A stretch of DNA of 64,000 nucleotides. Origin: JAETTH01 sp964455975 (lineage in GTDB: Bacteria; Bacillota; Clostridia; TANB77; CAG-508). A program made the translations under genes and the position numbers. Under the pieces are notes generated by a model. That model did no database searches and was not told the origin of the DNA. It saw only the letters and a program-made list of their open reading frames with translations. Positions 41,231 through 50,773 of this stretch are shown here, one piece after another. Each line of letters begins with the position of its first letter. Positions within the stretch are counted from its first letter, which is position 1. The stretch spans positions 1-64,000 of the forward strand of contig CAYVYP010000001.1 in NCBI GenBank assembly GCA_964455975.1. Reading direction: 5' to 3'.

Positions 41231-44200
41231 TTATAAAACCTTTTTCTTTATTATAACTATTCCAAATATTAGTATTACTGCTGATATTGAAATTATTACA
41301 TAATAAATTGGTTGTTCTCCTAATGGAGGTAATATTGATACCATTTCTGCATTATCACTATCTTGTTCTCTAGCTTTTTCTTCTGGATTTTGATTTCCTA
41401 CTAAAGAATTGTATGTTACTGTTCCATTACTTGATGTTGTTTTTAATACTTCAATAATATTATCATATGATAAGTCTCCATTATCATTTTCTGTACTTAT
41501 AGTTTTTGATAATATTAAATTAGTATTTGCCTTTTGTCCTGGTTCTAATTTAGTATTTAACTTTTCTGTTGTTATTATTGTATTAATATCTGCTAAATTA
41601 ATGTTACTACTTATTAAATTTTCTTTGTTTTGTAAATTTTCTTTTGAAGAAATAGTCCAATTTTCATTATCATCTTGTCTATATATTATGCTGTTATCTA
41701 CATAATCTGCTAGCATATTTACTTGAAGTGTAGCTTTAGAGTCATTTTTATTAACTATTCCTTTATAATAGAAACTGTTACTTAAATAATCAACTTCTCC
41801 AGTATTTTCTACTGTAATTTTATATGTTATTTCTATTCTTGCTCCATGCATTAACTCTTTATCCATTATAATATTTACAAATCCATTTTCAGTAGAAGTT
41901 GGTTTTGACCATTGAACATTTGACATTGATTCGTTTGTATCTATTTCAACCTTATCGTTTGCTAAATACACTTTAACTCTTTCAACATCTTTAGAAACCT
42001 TCATATTAGCTTCTGGTCTTTTTACTAATCCTAAGTTTATATTATTTAAAATATAATCTGTGTTTTGTCCATAACTTGTTGCGTTTCTATTATATTCTAA
42101 TTCTACATTTATAGTTCCTGTTTCAGCTCTCATCCAAGCTTTTTCTATTAATTCATTTATTAATGCTTCATCTGTACCATTATATGCATTTGCTACCATT
42201 GCTAAATGATTATTAACTGTTGCAAAATTATTTGTTACTTCTTTTCTTCTAGATAAAATATCTTTTGCATCTGAAATATTTGTTTTTGTGTCAGCTGCTG
42301 AAATGTCATATGTATATGTTCTTGTTTCATTTTGATCATTATATGTATTTAGACCTTCTTGATATATTGTTGACTTATATTTTAATCCGTTATATTCAAT
42401 ATTTTCTTTTTTATTTCCATATAAAAATCTTACTGTATAATCACCTGGAATATAATTTTCAAATGAATAATATCCATTAACATTTGTTGATGTTTCATTC
42501 CAAATACGTTCTGTTCCATCTTTTCTTAATTCTACTAATTGTACTGTTATGTCTGATACTTTTTTCTCTTTTTCTTCAATTATACCATTTCCTATATTTG
42601 CTCCTGCAACAGATAAATTTCTATCTTCTTCCCATGTTGTACCATTTACTTTTCTTGTAATAATATTTCCTTGTTCATCTCTATAAAATATTATTTTTGT
42701 ATTTGGTGCTTTATCTGTATCATCTTCAAATTTAGTTATATCACTTGATGTTATATTTCCTGGTTTTGAATTATCATCTATAACTCCTGCTATTTCTCCA
42801 TTTTGTTCATATGATTTATATCCATTTATTTCAACTATATTTTCTTTTCCTGTACCTATTTCGCCTTTTCCATTTTCATCTATTAAAACAGCTCCATTTT
42901 GGTCTTTGTTTACTCTAAATGTTATGTACATATATTCTTTTTCACCTGCTGATAATTTTGTATTTTCTACTCCTGTTAGATATATCTTATTATATCCACT
43001 TATTGTATATTCAGAGTCTTGTCCATATTTACTTGAATTAGAGCTTTGAATATTTCCAGTTTTATCACCTGATGAATTTCCTACATAAGACATATCTTGT
43101 ACAAATGTATAATCTTCATCATAATAATCTACAACTTCTGTAATTGCTGCTTTTTTTATTTGTGAACTATTTCTCATACTTATTTTATATGTAACATATA
43201 CATTAAGCTTATCTTCTTCTGATACTTCTTTTCCATCATATATTCCATAATTATAGTCTGATTTATATATTGTTCTATCATATGAATTAGTGTAATATTG
43301 TTGATCTTGTAATCTAACTTCTACCTTCCAATAACTATCATCTATTAATTGTCTTCTATTATACTCATATGTATGAGTTTTTCCATTAATTACTACTGTT
43401 GCTTTATATACGTCTTTTCTTATTGCTACATCAAAAATATCTCTTCTATCTAATCCTAAATTTACAAATCTTTGTCCATTATATAATGCTGTATATCCAT
43501 CTATAGCTTCTGTACTTATGACAAATTTTGTTGGAATTGGATATAAATCTATTTTATCTTTTCCATTACTTCCTGTATATGCACCAATTTTTGCATCTTC
43601 TATATATTGTAATTTACTTTTTGTTTCATAATTATTACTTTGTTCTAATATTTTTGCATATATATCATTTTTTAAGTCTGGATATTTATTATTTGCATTT
43701 ATATATTGCTTTGTTTTTTCTAATATTGTTTGTTTTATTTTTGCAATTTCAGATTCTGTATATGCTATATTATATTCTAATCCATATCCTAAAGAATTTG
43801 AAGATTTATAATTTTTTGGTGTAGAACCAATTTCTGCAAATATATTATTAAAATTTGTTCTATTATTTGTTCCTTCTGTTGCTTTTGAATTAAGTGCCCA
43901 GGCATTAGAATTATACTCGTTTCCACCAACCATATATTGTACATTTTTATATGTTTGTCCATTATATATAAATTCTACATAATATTTTTTCATTGGGTCT
44001 AATCCTTTAAACTCATATAAACCATTTGCGTTTGTAATTGTTGGATTTGTTCTTATTTCTACTTGTGTGCTACTTGGATTTTCATCTTTATTTGAACAAA
44101 TTGCTGCTAAATTTCCATTTTGCTCATATAATCTTATTTCTACGCCTTCTAGTGGAGCATCTACTGCATTAGCCCCTATATCTATTATTCCATTTTTAAT

Positions 44201-45376
44201 ACTTTCTTTTCCACTTGGTTTATCTACAAATACTATACCAGTTAAAATCATTGTTAATGGCTTATATTGATTTATTTCTAAACTTGCTTCACCAATTAAT
44301 CTTTGACTAACAACTCCTGCTGTTGATACTATTTCTTTTACTATTGGTGTTATTAATTGTTGTGCATTATATGTTCCTACTTTTATGGCTTCATACCAAT
44401 AATATGTATGTCTTTCTAATTCATATTTTTTTGTTATTGAATTCCATACTTGTGTAGAGGCATCTGATGATTTTAATTGCCACTCTAATATGTTTCCTGA
44501 ACCATCATATGTATCATATGTTCCTGTAGAATCTTGTATATATTTAAAGTCTACATGTAATTTTACGCCTTTTGCAGTTTGTGCATCTACATTTTTAAAT
44601 TTTATATAAAAATTTGCTCCTGATGAAGGATTATTTCCTGTTTTTGAATCTGCTATTATTTCAATATTTTCTATTTTATTTCCATTTTGATCTATCAAAT
44701 ACATTTTATCTATCCAATCAAGATATACTTCTTGACCATTATATGCTGATGCAAAATGTTCATTTGGATATGAAATATTATATGGTCCTACCATATATGT
44801 ACCTTCTTGTGTATCAACTGCTACTTTTAATTTACTTTCATCTGTATTATTTGAAATTAAATTTGAATATCCACCACTTTTTTGAAGTTTATTATAAAAA
44901 TCTTGATATTGTAATCCTTGTTTATACATTCCAAGTATTGTTTGTCCTGATATTCCTTCATAATCTGCTCCTGGAACTATTGACATACCATGGTTTAATT
45001 CACTTAACCAAATAACATATTGAATAAGTTTTTTATCATTTGATGCTTCACTTGTTAAAACATATGATAACCATTTAGGTAATTCATTTGTTCCTGTTTT
45101 AGTATATACAGTTGTTTCATTTATTTTTTCTGATGTTGGTGCTGCTCCAACATAATCTGTCCATCCTCCATATGTATTTGCTTGTTTAACACTATTCATA
45201 TGTATAGGAGTTCCCTTTTGTATACAATAAAAATCTTGTACTTGTCCATCTACTGTTTGCACAAAAGGTGTCCAGATATCTGGTACATCAAAAGATGTAG
45301 CAAAACAATTGCTACTTCCAAATATAATTCCTACTGCCATTAATATAAAAAGTAATAATATGAATTTCTTTTTCAT
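41231..45376 (-). CDS. Large thioester/SdrD-B surface protein with PPLGE anchor
   Basis: 1381 residues, ATG with GGAGG upstream. Signal peptide to about residue 27 (SNCFA). Thioester candidates are Cys51 (DFYCIQKGT) and Gln119 (KLIQYVIWLSE). An SdrD B/Cna B-like domain lies near 380-490 (GVEIRLYEQNGN, NGLYEFKGLDPMKKYYVEF) and another near 910-1010 (GTTWEEDRNLSVAGAN). Between and after them are DUF11-like parts (NINLGLVKRPEANMKVSKD). The end reads LPPLGEQPIYYV, a membrane helix and KKKVL. It is a paralogue of the 18881 product: the same order, and closely similar anchor and linker motifs, but it lacks the cysteine-rich insert. It is probably a wall-attached adhesin. It has its own promoter and terminator. 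No in-frame CGG occurs. Confidence 0.85.
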   Translation of the reverse strand: MKKKFILLLFILMAVGIIFGSSNCFATSFDVPDIWTPFVQTVDGQVQDFYCIQKGTPIHMNSVKQANTYGGWTDYVGAAPTSEKINETTVYTKTGTNELPKWLSYVLTSEASNDKKLIQYVIWLSELNHGMSIVPGADYEGISGQTILGMYKQGLQYQDFYNKLQKSGGYSNLISNNTDESKLKVAVDTQEGTYMVGPYNISYPNEHFASAYNGQEVYLDWIDKMYLIDQNGNKIENIEIIADSKTGNNPSSGANFYIKFKNVDAQTAKGVKLHVDFKYIQDSTGTYDTYDGSGNILEWQLKSSDASTQVWNSITKKYELERHTYYWYEAIKVGTYNAQQLITPIVKEIVSTAGVVSQRLIGEASLEINQYKPLTMILTGIVFVDKPSGKESIKNGIIDIGANAVDAPLEGVEIRLYEQNGNLAAICSNKDENPSSTQVEIRTNPTITNANGLYEFKGLDPMKKYYVEFIYNGQTYKNVQYMVGGNEYNSNAWALNSKATEGTNNRTNFNNIFAEIGSTPKNYKSSNSLGYGLEYNIAYTESEIAKIKQTILEKTKQYINANNKYPDLKNDIYAKILEQSNNYETKSKLQYIEDAKIGAYTGSNGKDKIDLYPIPTKFVISTEAIDGYTALYNGQRFVNLGLDRRDIFDVAIRKDVYKATVVINGKTHTYEYNRRQLIDDSYWKVEVRLQDQQYYTNSYDRTIYKSDYNYGIYDGKEVSEEDKLNVYVTYKISMRNSSQIKKAAITEVVDYYDEDYTFVQDMSYVGNSSGDKTGNIQSSNSSKYGQDSEYTISGYNKIYLTGVENTKLSAGEKEYMYITFRVNKDQNGAVLIDENGKGEIGTGKENIVEINGYKSYEQNGEIAGVIDDNSKPGNITSSDITKFEDDTDKAPNTKIIFYRDEQGNIITRKVNGTTWEEDRNLSVAGANIGNGIIEEKEKKVSDITVQLVELRKDGTERIWNETSTNVNGYYSFENYIPGDYTVRFLYGNKKENIEYNGLKYKSTIYQEGLNTYNDQNETRTYTYDISAADTKTNISDAKDILSRRKEVTNNFATVNNHLAMVANAYNGTDEALINELIEKAWMRAETGTINVELEYNRNATSYGQNTDYILNNINLGLVKRPEANMKVSKDVERVKVYLANDKVEIDTNESMSNVQWSKPTSTENGFVNIIMDKELMHGARIEITYKITVENTGEVDYLSNSFYYKGIVNKNDSKATLQVNMLADYVDNSIIYRQDDNENWTISSKENLQNKENLISSNINLADINTIITTEKLNTKLEPGQKANTNLILSKTISTENDNGDLSYDNIIEVLKTTSSNGTVTYNSLVGNQNPEEKAREQDSDNAEMVSILPPLGEQPIYYVIISISAVILIFGIVIIKKKVL

Positions 45377-45455
45377 AATATTTTTCCTCCAAAATTTATT
45401 TATTTTATTAGGTATTTTGCATTATTTATATGTATTTATAATTTAACACTCATAT

Positions 45456-45484
45456 AGTATACACTATTTTCCGTAAGATTACAA
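45456..45484 (-). promoter_or_regulatory. Putative promoter of the 41231 surface-protein gene
   Basis: TTGTAA and TATACT are 17 bases apart on the minus strand, about 80 bases upstream of the start. The spacer contains ACGGAA, a hexamer seen in several other gaps. Confidence 0.55.
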
Positions 45485-45609
45485 CCATTTCTTGGTAATT
45501 TTGGTAATTTTTTATGTAAATTTGTAATATTTTTGTAACATTTGATTTTATACAGCATATTATATAGTAGTTTATTTTTAAATAAAATTTATTTATAAGG
45601 AGGTTCATC

Positions 45610-45765
45610 TTGAGCAATAATAATGATATGTCTAGTCTTTTAGGAATGCTTGCAAAAATGGATAAGAAACAGATAGAGGAAGGATTAGCTAAAGCTAATC
45701 AGATATTAAATTCTAATGATAAAGATAAAATTTTAGATGAAATTAAAAAGATTCAAAACAAATAG
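45610..45765 (+). CDS. Small acidic/basic protein of 51 residues
   Basis: TTG start with a perfect AAGGAGG six bases upstream, and a frame of 51 codons ending at TAG. The product (MSSLLGMLAKMDKKQIEEGL in its centre) is hydrophilic and probably helical. It is the first gene of a tight plus-strand trio: the next Shine-Dalgarno sequence overlaps its stop. Similar small proteins precede related genes in clostridia, as far as I recall; the function is unknown. Confidence 0.7.
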   Translation: MSNNNDMSSLLGMLAKMDKKQIEEGLAKANQILNSNDKDKILDEIKKIQNK

Positions 45766-45775
45766 GAGGTTACAT

Positions 45776-46190
45776 ATGGAAAAAGAAGATATGTCTGATT
45801 TTGCAAAAAATTTAAGTGATATTCTACGGAAATAAGGATTCTTTAAATAATCTTAAGGAGATTTTTAATAATTTTACCTCTAATTCTGAAAATCAAAATA
45901 ATAATAAACAAGAAAATGATATATCTTCTGAAAATACCTCTTCAAAAGATAATTCTTCTAATGAGAATTCTAGTTTTCCAGATATAGATATTGGTACAAT
46001 TTTAAAAATGAAAACAATTTTTGATAAAATGAATAGTTCAAAAGATGATCCAAGATCTAATTTATTATTATCTTTAAAACCATATCTAAAAGAAAGTAGA
46101 AAAAATAAATTAGATCAATATGTTAAATTACTTAATATGGAAAAAGTAATAAAAGTTATTAATCCTTTAGGTGGTGGAAAAACATTATGA
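45776..46190 (+). CDS. Conserved clostridial small protein of unknown function (CGG frame break)
   Basis: 137 residues when the CGG at 45827 is skipped by one base. The ATG at 45776 has GGAGGT five bases upstream; the unshifted frame ends after 19 codons (CTA-CGG-AAA-TAA), while the next frame continues without break to 46190. The product has a helical start (FAKNLSDILGNKDSLNNLKE), a Ser/Asn/Glu-rich linker and a conserved end (IGTILKMKTIFDKMNSSKDD, LLLSLKPYLKES, LNPLGG-like). It overlaps the next gene by four bases (ATGA). I know no function for this family; the setting is compatible with sporulation or envelope work. Confidence 0.75.
45827..45829 (+). other. CGG +1 recoding site in the small operon
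   Basis: In-frame codon 18 is CGG in the context ATT-CTA-CGG-A. Skipping C45827 gives GGA AAT AAG and an open frame of 120 further codons. Without it a stop follows two codons later, making this the clearest all-or-none site on the plus strand. Confidence 0.82.
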
Positions 46191-46513
46191 TGTTTAATTA
46201 CCCTTATTTTGGTTTTCCTAATTATAGAAAATATTATAATTATAATCCAAATTTTTATAAGAACTCTTTTAATAGTTCTAATACTCATACAAAAAATTTT
46301 AAAAATTTGCAAAAAGATTCTAATACTACAGCTTCTAAAAAATTAGATAATGATGAAAATAATAAAAATAAAGAACAAGCCATGTTTGACTTGTTCGGTT
46401 TAAAATTATATTTTGATGATATTTTAATAATTGCACTTCTATTTTTTCTATATAATGAAGGTGTTAAAGATTATGGACTTTTTATTTGTTTAATTATGCT
46501 ATTATTAAGTTAA
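46187..46513 (+). CDS. Small protein with two C-terminal hydrophobic segments
   Basis: 108 residues. The ATG overlaps the stop of the upstream gene (ATGA), a sign of coupled translation. The first half is rich in Tyr, Asn and Lys (NYPYFGFPNYRKYYNYNP); the second half (FDLFGLKLYFDDILIIALLF, YGLFICLIMLLLS) carries one or two membrane segments. No family is recognised. It converges with minC three bases after its stop. Confidence 0.7.
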   Translation: MMFNYPYFGFPNYRKYYNYNPNFYKNSFNSSNTHTKNFKNLQKDSNTTASKKLDNDENNKNKEQAMFDLFGLKLYFDDILIIALLFFLYNEGVKDYGLFICLIMLLLS

Positions 46514-46515
46514 AT

Positions 46516-47136
46516 TTATTCAAAAATCATCTCATCTTGTTCATTTAAATATGCATATGTAGGAATAATTTTTATTTCGTCATTTTCTACTTTTTCTATC
46601 TCTTTTACTATTTTTGAAATTCTAATTTGAGGAACATCTATTCCTTCTGCTGCTATTATTGCCTGTTTATTTCCTTTAGCTCCTGCATGTGCTAATCCTC
46701 TTAAATTTCCAAGTACTATAATATTTTCTCCTGCTACAACTTCTGAACCTCCATTTACGTCTCCTATAACAACAATACTTCCTTCAAACTCAATTCTTTG
46801 TCCTGATCTTAAAGAACCCTTATGAAACATGGTTTCAGAAGTTTCTATATATTTATTAAAAGTCTTTTTTATTCCATGCAATCCTAAAACTTTTGGACTA
46901 TCAAATTCAATTTTTACATCAATTGCAGATTTAATAACTTTTTGTATTTCTTCTATTTCTTTATTTTTTAATACTTTTCCCGTTATAAATATTGGAGTTT
47001 TTTCTTCTTTATATAATTTTTTTAATTCTTCTATTTTTTTCTTTAAACATACAATTATTTCTTTTTGTTCTGCATCTTCTGCTATTTTTATTAATATTTC
47101 ATTTTTTTTAAGAGTTATATTTATACAATTACTCAT
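46516..47136 (-). CDS. minC: Septum site-determining protein MinC
   Basis: 206 residues. The N-terminal domain (about 1-100) matches MinC-N, and the C-terminal beta-helix domain shows the family pattern: HKGSLRSGQRIEFEGSIVV, GDVNGGSEVVAGENIIVLG and LRGLAHAGAKG. MinC blocks FtsZ assembly away from midcell, with MinD placing it at the membrane. No minD lies beside it here; the gene is last in the run radC-mreB-mreC-mreD-mrdA-minC, 32 bases after mrdA. It ends three bases from the convergent small-protein gene. Confidence 0.93.
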   Translation of the reverse strand: MSNCINITLKKNEILIKIAEDAEQKEIIVCLKKKIEELKKLYKEEKTPIFITGKVLKNKEIEEIQKVIKSAIDVKIEFDSPKVLGLHGIKKTFNKYIETSETMFHKGSLRSGQRIEFEGSIVVIGDVNGGSEVVAGENIIVLGNLRGLAHAGAKGNKQAIIAAEGIDVPQIRISKIVKEIEKVENDEIKIIPTYAYLNEQDEMIFE

Positions 47137-47168
47137 ATTTTATCATCCTTTCAAAATTCACATAATTA

Positions 47169-49265
47169 TTAATTTTGTACTTCTGTTGTTGGAATTACTG
47201 ATGTATCTTCATCTACTCCATTTGAGTTCATTCCAAAATATTCTGCTACAATGTCTCTTACAACTTCTGCTGTATAATATCCATGTACACCATTTTCTAC
47301 AAATACTACAACTGCTATTTCTGGATTATTAAATGGAGCAAATCCAGCAAACCAAGCATTAACTTTTGTTCCAGCTTCTGTTGAACCTGTCTTACCACCA
47401 ACTTCTATATTGAAATTTTTAAATATAGAATATGCAGTTCCTCCAGTCTCTGTTGTAACAGACTTCATACCCTCTAATATTGCATCTAGATTTTCTTTCT
47501 TTATATTTAAATCTTTTGATGTACTACCAGAATCGCCTAATTTTTCTCTAACAAATTTTTGTATTTCATCTTTTGAAACTTCATTTCCATTCGCATCTAT
47601 AATATTTTTTACAACAGATACGTCTATATTTTTTCCTCCATTTGCAAGCATACTAATATATTTAGTCATTTGAAGAACTGAAAAGCTATTATCATGTTGC
47701 CCAATTGCTGCTGATAAAGTATTTCCTTCCTCCCATCTTTGACCATCTATTTTTTGTGACAACGTTCCAGTAGTTTCTCCTAAAAGCTCTACTCCAGTTT
47801 TACTTCCTAGCCCATATGATTTTGCATATTCTGACAATTTATCTATTCCTAGTCTATATCCCATTTCATAAAAATAATAATTACATGAATGTTTTATTGC
47901 ATCTGAAACATTTACATATCCATGACCTCTATGTGCACTATTATATATCCAACATTTCCATGTTCCATCCCATTTTTTATATATTCCAGTATCATTAATT
48001 TTTTCTTTTATTGTTGTTGTTCCCGTTTCTAGTGCTGCTGTTGCAGTTACCATTTTAAATATAGAACCTGGTGAATATGAATCTTGTATTGCTTTATTCC
48101 TCATTGGTTTTAATATATCATCATTATATATTTTCCAATTTTCATTACTTAATCCTCCAACATAATCTTGAGGATTAAAATCTGGATAACTTGCCATAGC
48201 AATTATTTCGCCTGTTTTAACATTCATTACACAAACAGCTCCTGCTTTTGCATCTATTTTACTTCCAAATCCACCATTTACTATTTTTTGTATATTATTT
48301 TTTAATGCTTTTTCTGCTACTGTTTGCATATTTGAATCTATTGTTAAAACTACTGTATTTCCTGCTACTGCTTCTTGTGTTATATATTCATCTGTAATTG
48401 TACCATCTACAGACATATCAATTTGCTTTACTCCATTTTTGCCTTTTAAATATTCTTCAAATACATATTCTATTCCTGTTTTTCCTATATTATCATTACT
48501 ACTATATGTATCTTTCCTTGTTTGATATTCTTCATTATCTATTTTTCCAATATGTCCTAATATATGAGAAGCTAAACTTCCTCTTAAATAGTTTCTTATT
48601 GGCTCTTGAACAATACTAACTCCTGGAAATTTATCATTTTGTTCATTAAATTGGTTTGTACTCACAGCTCCTATATTTTCTGCAAGTTTTACTGTTTTTG
48701 TACTACTATAGCCTTTAGAAGATATTTCATATCTTAATGTCATTATTTTTCTAGCATCTATATTATTACTTTCTTCTATTTTATATTTTTCTTTTAATTT
48801 TTCAAAAGTTTCTGTTGCAGATAAAGTTTCATCTATTCCTACATTTTTTTTAAATATTTTTTGGCTATCTTCATTTTCATTTGTAAATCTTATTGGTTCT
48901 ACTTGTAATGGAAGAGAATCTAAATATGTATCTCCATTTTGTTCTAATGTATTTGCTATTAAAAGTAGTGTAGAATTAAGAGTTTGATTATCTATTTTTG
49001 TTTTATACATTTCTAAACTAAACCCTGTCTTTGTAGTAGCTAATTTATTTCCTGATGAATCTGTTATATTTCCCCTTGCCGCTTCTAGAACAGATTCTCT
49101 TGTAAGCCTTGTATTAGATTTTTCTCTATATTCTTCACCATTTACTATTTGCAAATTAAATAAACCACATAATAAAACAATTCCAATTACATACACAAAT
49201 ACTGTTAAAATATTATATCTAAATTTAATTTTTGATGACTCATTACCAGAATTAATTTTATTCAC
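47169..49265 (-). CDS. mrdA: Penicillin-binding protein 2 (elongasome transpeptidase)
   Basis: About 695 residues. A membrane helix (about 20-40) is followed by the dimer domain and the transpeptidase domain with SxxK in SPGSIFKMVT, SxN in KHSCNYYF and KTG in VGGKTGSTEAG. PBP2 cross-links lateral-wall peptidoglycan together with RodA and MreBCD. The position right after mreD is the classic arrangement. The start is unclear: the GTG at 49265 overlaps its own Shine-Dalgarno sequence (AGAAGGTG), whereas an ATT at 49256 has ideal six-base spacing. No CGG is in frame. Confidence 0.92.
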   Translation of the reverse strand: MNKINSGNESSKIKFRYNILTVFVYVIGIVLLCGLFNLQIVNGEEYREKSNTRLTRESVLEAARGNITDSSGNKLATTKTGFSLEMYKTKIDNQTLNSTLLLIANTLEQNGDTYLDSLPLQVEPIRFTNENEDSQKIFKKNVGIDETLSATETFEKLKEKYKIEESNNIDARKIMTLRYEISSKGYSSTKTVKLAENIGAVSTNQFNEQNDKFPGVSIVQEPIRNYLRGSLASHILGHIGKIDNEEYQTRKDTYSSNDNIGKTGIEYVFEEYLKGKNGVKQIDMSVDGTITDEYITQEAVAGNTVVLTIDSNMQTVAEKALKNNIQKIVNGGFGSKIDAKAGAVCVMNVKTGEIIAMASYPDFNPQDYVGGLSNENWKIYNDDILKPMRNKAIQDSYSPGSIFKMVTATAALETGTTTIKEKINDTGIYKKWDGTWKCWIYNSAHRGHGYVNVSDAIKHSCNYYFYEMGYRLGIDKLSEYAKSYGLGSKTGVELLGETTGTLSQKIDGQRWEEGNTLSAAIGQHDNSFSVLQMTKYISMLANGGKNIDVSVVKNIIDANGNEVSKDEIQKFVREKLGDSGSTSKDLNIKKENLDAILEGMKSVTTETGGTAYSIFKNFNIEVGGKTGSTEAGTKVNAWFAGFAPFNNPEIAVVVFVENGVHGYYTAEVVRDIVAEYFGMNSNGVDEDTSVIPTTEVQN

Positions 49266-49313
49266 CTTCTTTTTATAGTTTATTTATAAATATTGTTTGT
49301 ACACAAAATTTTA

Positions 49314-49847
49314 TTAAAAATATCTTGTAAGGATTTTATTTCCTTTAAATTCATCTTCTATATAATATCCTGCTTTTTGTATTATTGGATATAATATAAT
49401 TGTTATAATTGTATTATATAATATTTCTATAGATAAAATCTTTAAGAAATTTACAATTTCAAAAGCTGCATTTTGCATGAATACTCTTAAGACGTATGAA
49501 CCAATTTCAAATATTGCAGTACCTCCAATAACCATTAACATTATTGTAATTCTACTTTCTTTTGAAAAGTTTTTATCTAAAACTCCTCCAGAAAATCCAA
49601 TTATTCCTAATAATATTGCCGTTATTCCTACATTTTTATTTAAAATAATATCTAAATACAATCCAAAAATTATTCCACTTGCTAACCCTAATTTATTTCC
49701 TGCAAAAAGTCCTATAAATAACACTAAAATAACAAATAAATTAGGCTTTATTCCTGCAATTGTGAACCAACTAAAAAAATTAGCTTGTATAAAATATGTT
49801 ATTAAAAATATTAAAATTAATCCTCCTATTATACATGCCTTTTTCAA
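49314..49847 (-). CDS. mreD: Rod shape-determining protein MreD
   Basis: 177 residues with about five membrane segments and the family motif region IKPNLFVILVLFIGLFAG followed by GLASGIIFGLYLDI. MreD is the polytopic membrane part of the elongasome and binds MreC and PBP2. It lies between mreC and mrdA. The length is typical. Confidence 0.9.
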   Translation of the reverse strand: MKKACIIGGLILIFLITYFIQANFFSWFTIAGIKPNLFVILVLFIGLFAGNKLGLASGIIFGLYLDIILNKNVGITAILLGIIGFSGGVLDKNFSKESRITIMLMVIGGTAIFEIGSYVLRVFMQNAAFEIVNFLKILSIEILYNTIITIILYPIIQKAGYYIEDEFKGNKILTRYF

Positions 49848-49937
49848 GTTTGTTCTCCTTTACTTTTAATTCTTAATTTCATCATTTATATCATTTAAGA
49901 GGGCTGATACGAATCAACTGGGGGTTCTCCTTTATAT

Positions 49938-50757
49938 TTAATTAGTTATTACTAAAACTGTTTCTAGTTTAGTAAAATCAACTGCTGTTTCTATAACAGC
50001 ATATCTATCTATAATGTTTTTTGTATTTATAACTTGTTTTATATTTCCTATTAATATTCCTTTTGGATATATTCCGCCTATTCCGCGAAGTTTCTATCAT
50101 TTCGCCTTGAACTACGTTGCTATCTGCTGCAATATATGTTGCTTTTAATGTATTATTGCTATCTTGTGTTCCTCTAACTATTATTCCATCTCTAGAGCTA
50201 CTTATAATACTACTTACAATACTTGAAGTGTCTACTATTGTTTGAACTTTTGCTGTGTTTTCAGTAACTGATATAATATGTCCAACTAATCCAGCATCTG
50301 CTATTACTGTCATTCCCTCTTTTATGCCCTCTTTTGTACCTACATTTATAATTATATTTTCACTATAATTACTAATATCTTTATTAATTATATATGCTGG
50401 TACTGCTTTATAATCTGTATATTTTTCTTTTAAATTTACTAATTCTTTTAATGTATAGTTTTCTGCTTTTATTATTTCTAGTTCTCTTAATTTTTTTTCT
50501 AATTCACTATTAGCATTTTTTAATTCTTGATTTTCTTCTTTTAAGTTAGCTATATCTGTAAAAAATGCATCATTACCTGAAAATTTATTTTTTAGATATG
50601 TAAGCCCATTTTGAATTGGCATAACTAAAGAGCTAAAAGCATTTTCTAAATATGAAAGCTTACCTGTATCTAAGTTTGATAAAAAAACTAATAAAATTAG
50701 TATTATTATTGTTATTATTATTCCTAAAATACCGGTTTTTTTATTATTTCTATGCAT
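49938..50757 (-). CDS. mreC: Rod shape-determining protein MreC (CGG frame break)
   Basis: 272 residues after a one-base skip at the CGG at 50085; this is the usual length. A membrane helix (about 8-28) is followed by a coiled coil (LKEENQELKNANSELEKKL) and the periplasmic beta domain (NVGTKEGIKEGMTVIADAGL). After the shift the sequence reads SGIGGIYPKGILIGNIK, which is the strongly conserved MreC end motif (SG.GG.YPKG). Without the shift the last 47 residues are replaced by an Arg/Lys-rich tail. MreC links cytoplasmic MreB filaments to PBP2. It lies 16 bases after mreB and 90 bases before mreD. Confidence 0.93.
50083..50085 (-). other. CGG +1 recoding site in mreC
   Basis: Codon 225 is CGG in ACT-TCG-CGG-A. 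Skipping C50085 yields GGA, the first Gly of the conserved SGxGG motif. A second CGG, eight bases on, is out of frame after the shift (GGC-GGA) and causes no break. Confidence 0.92.
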
Positions 50758-50773
50758 TCTTTACTTTCCTTTC

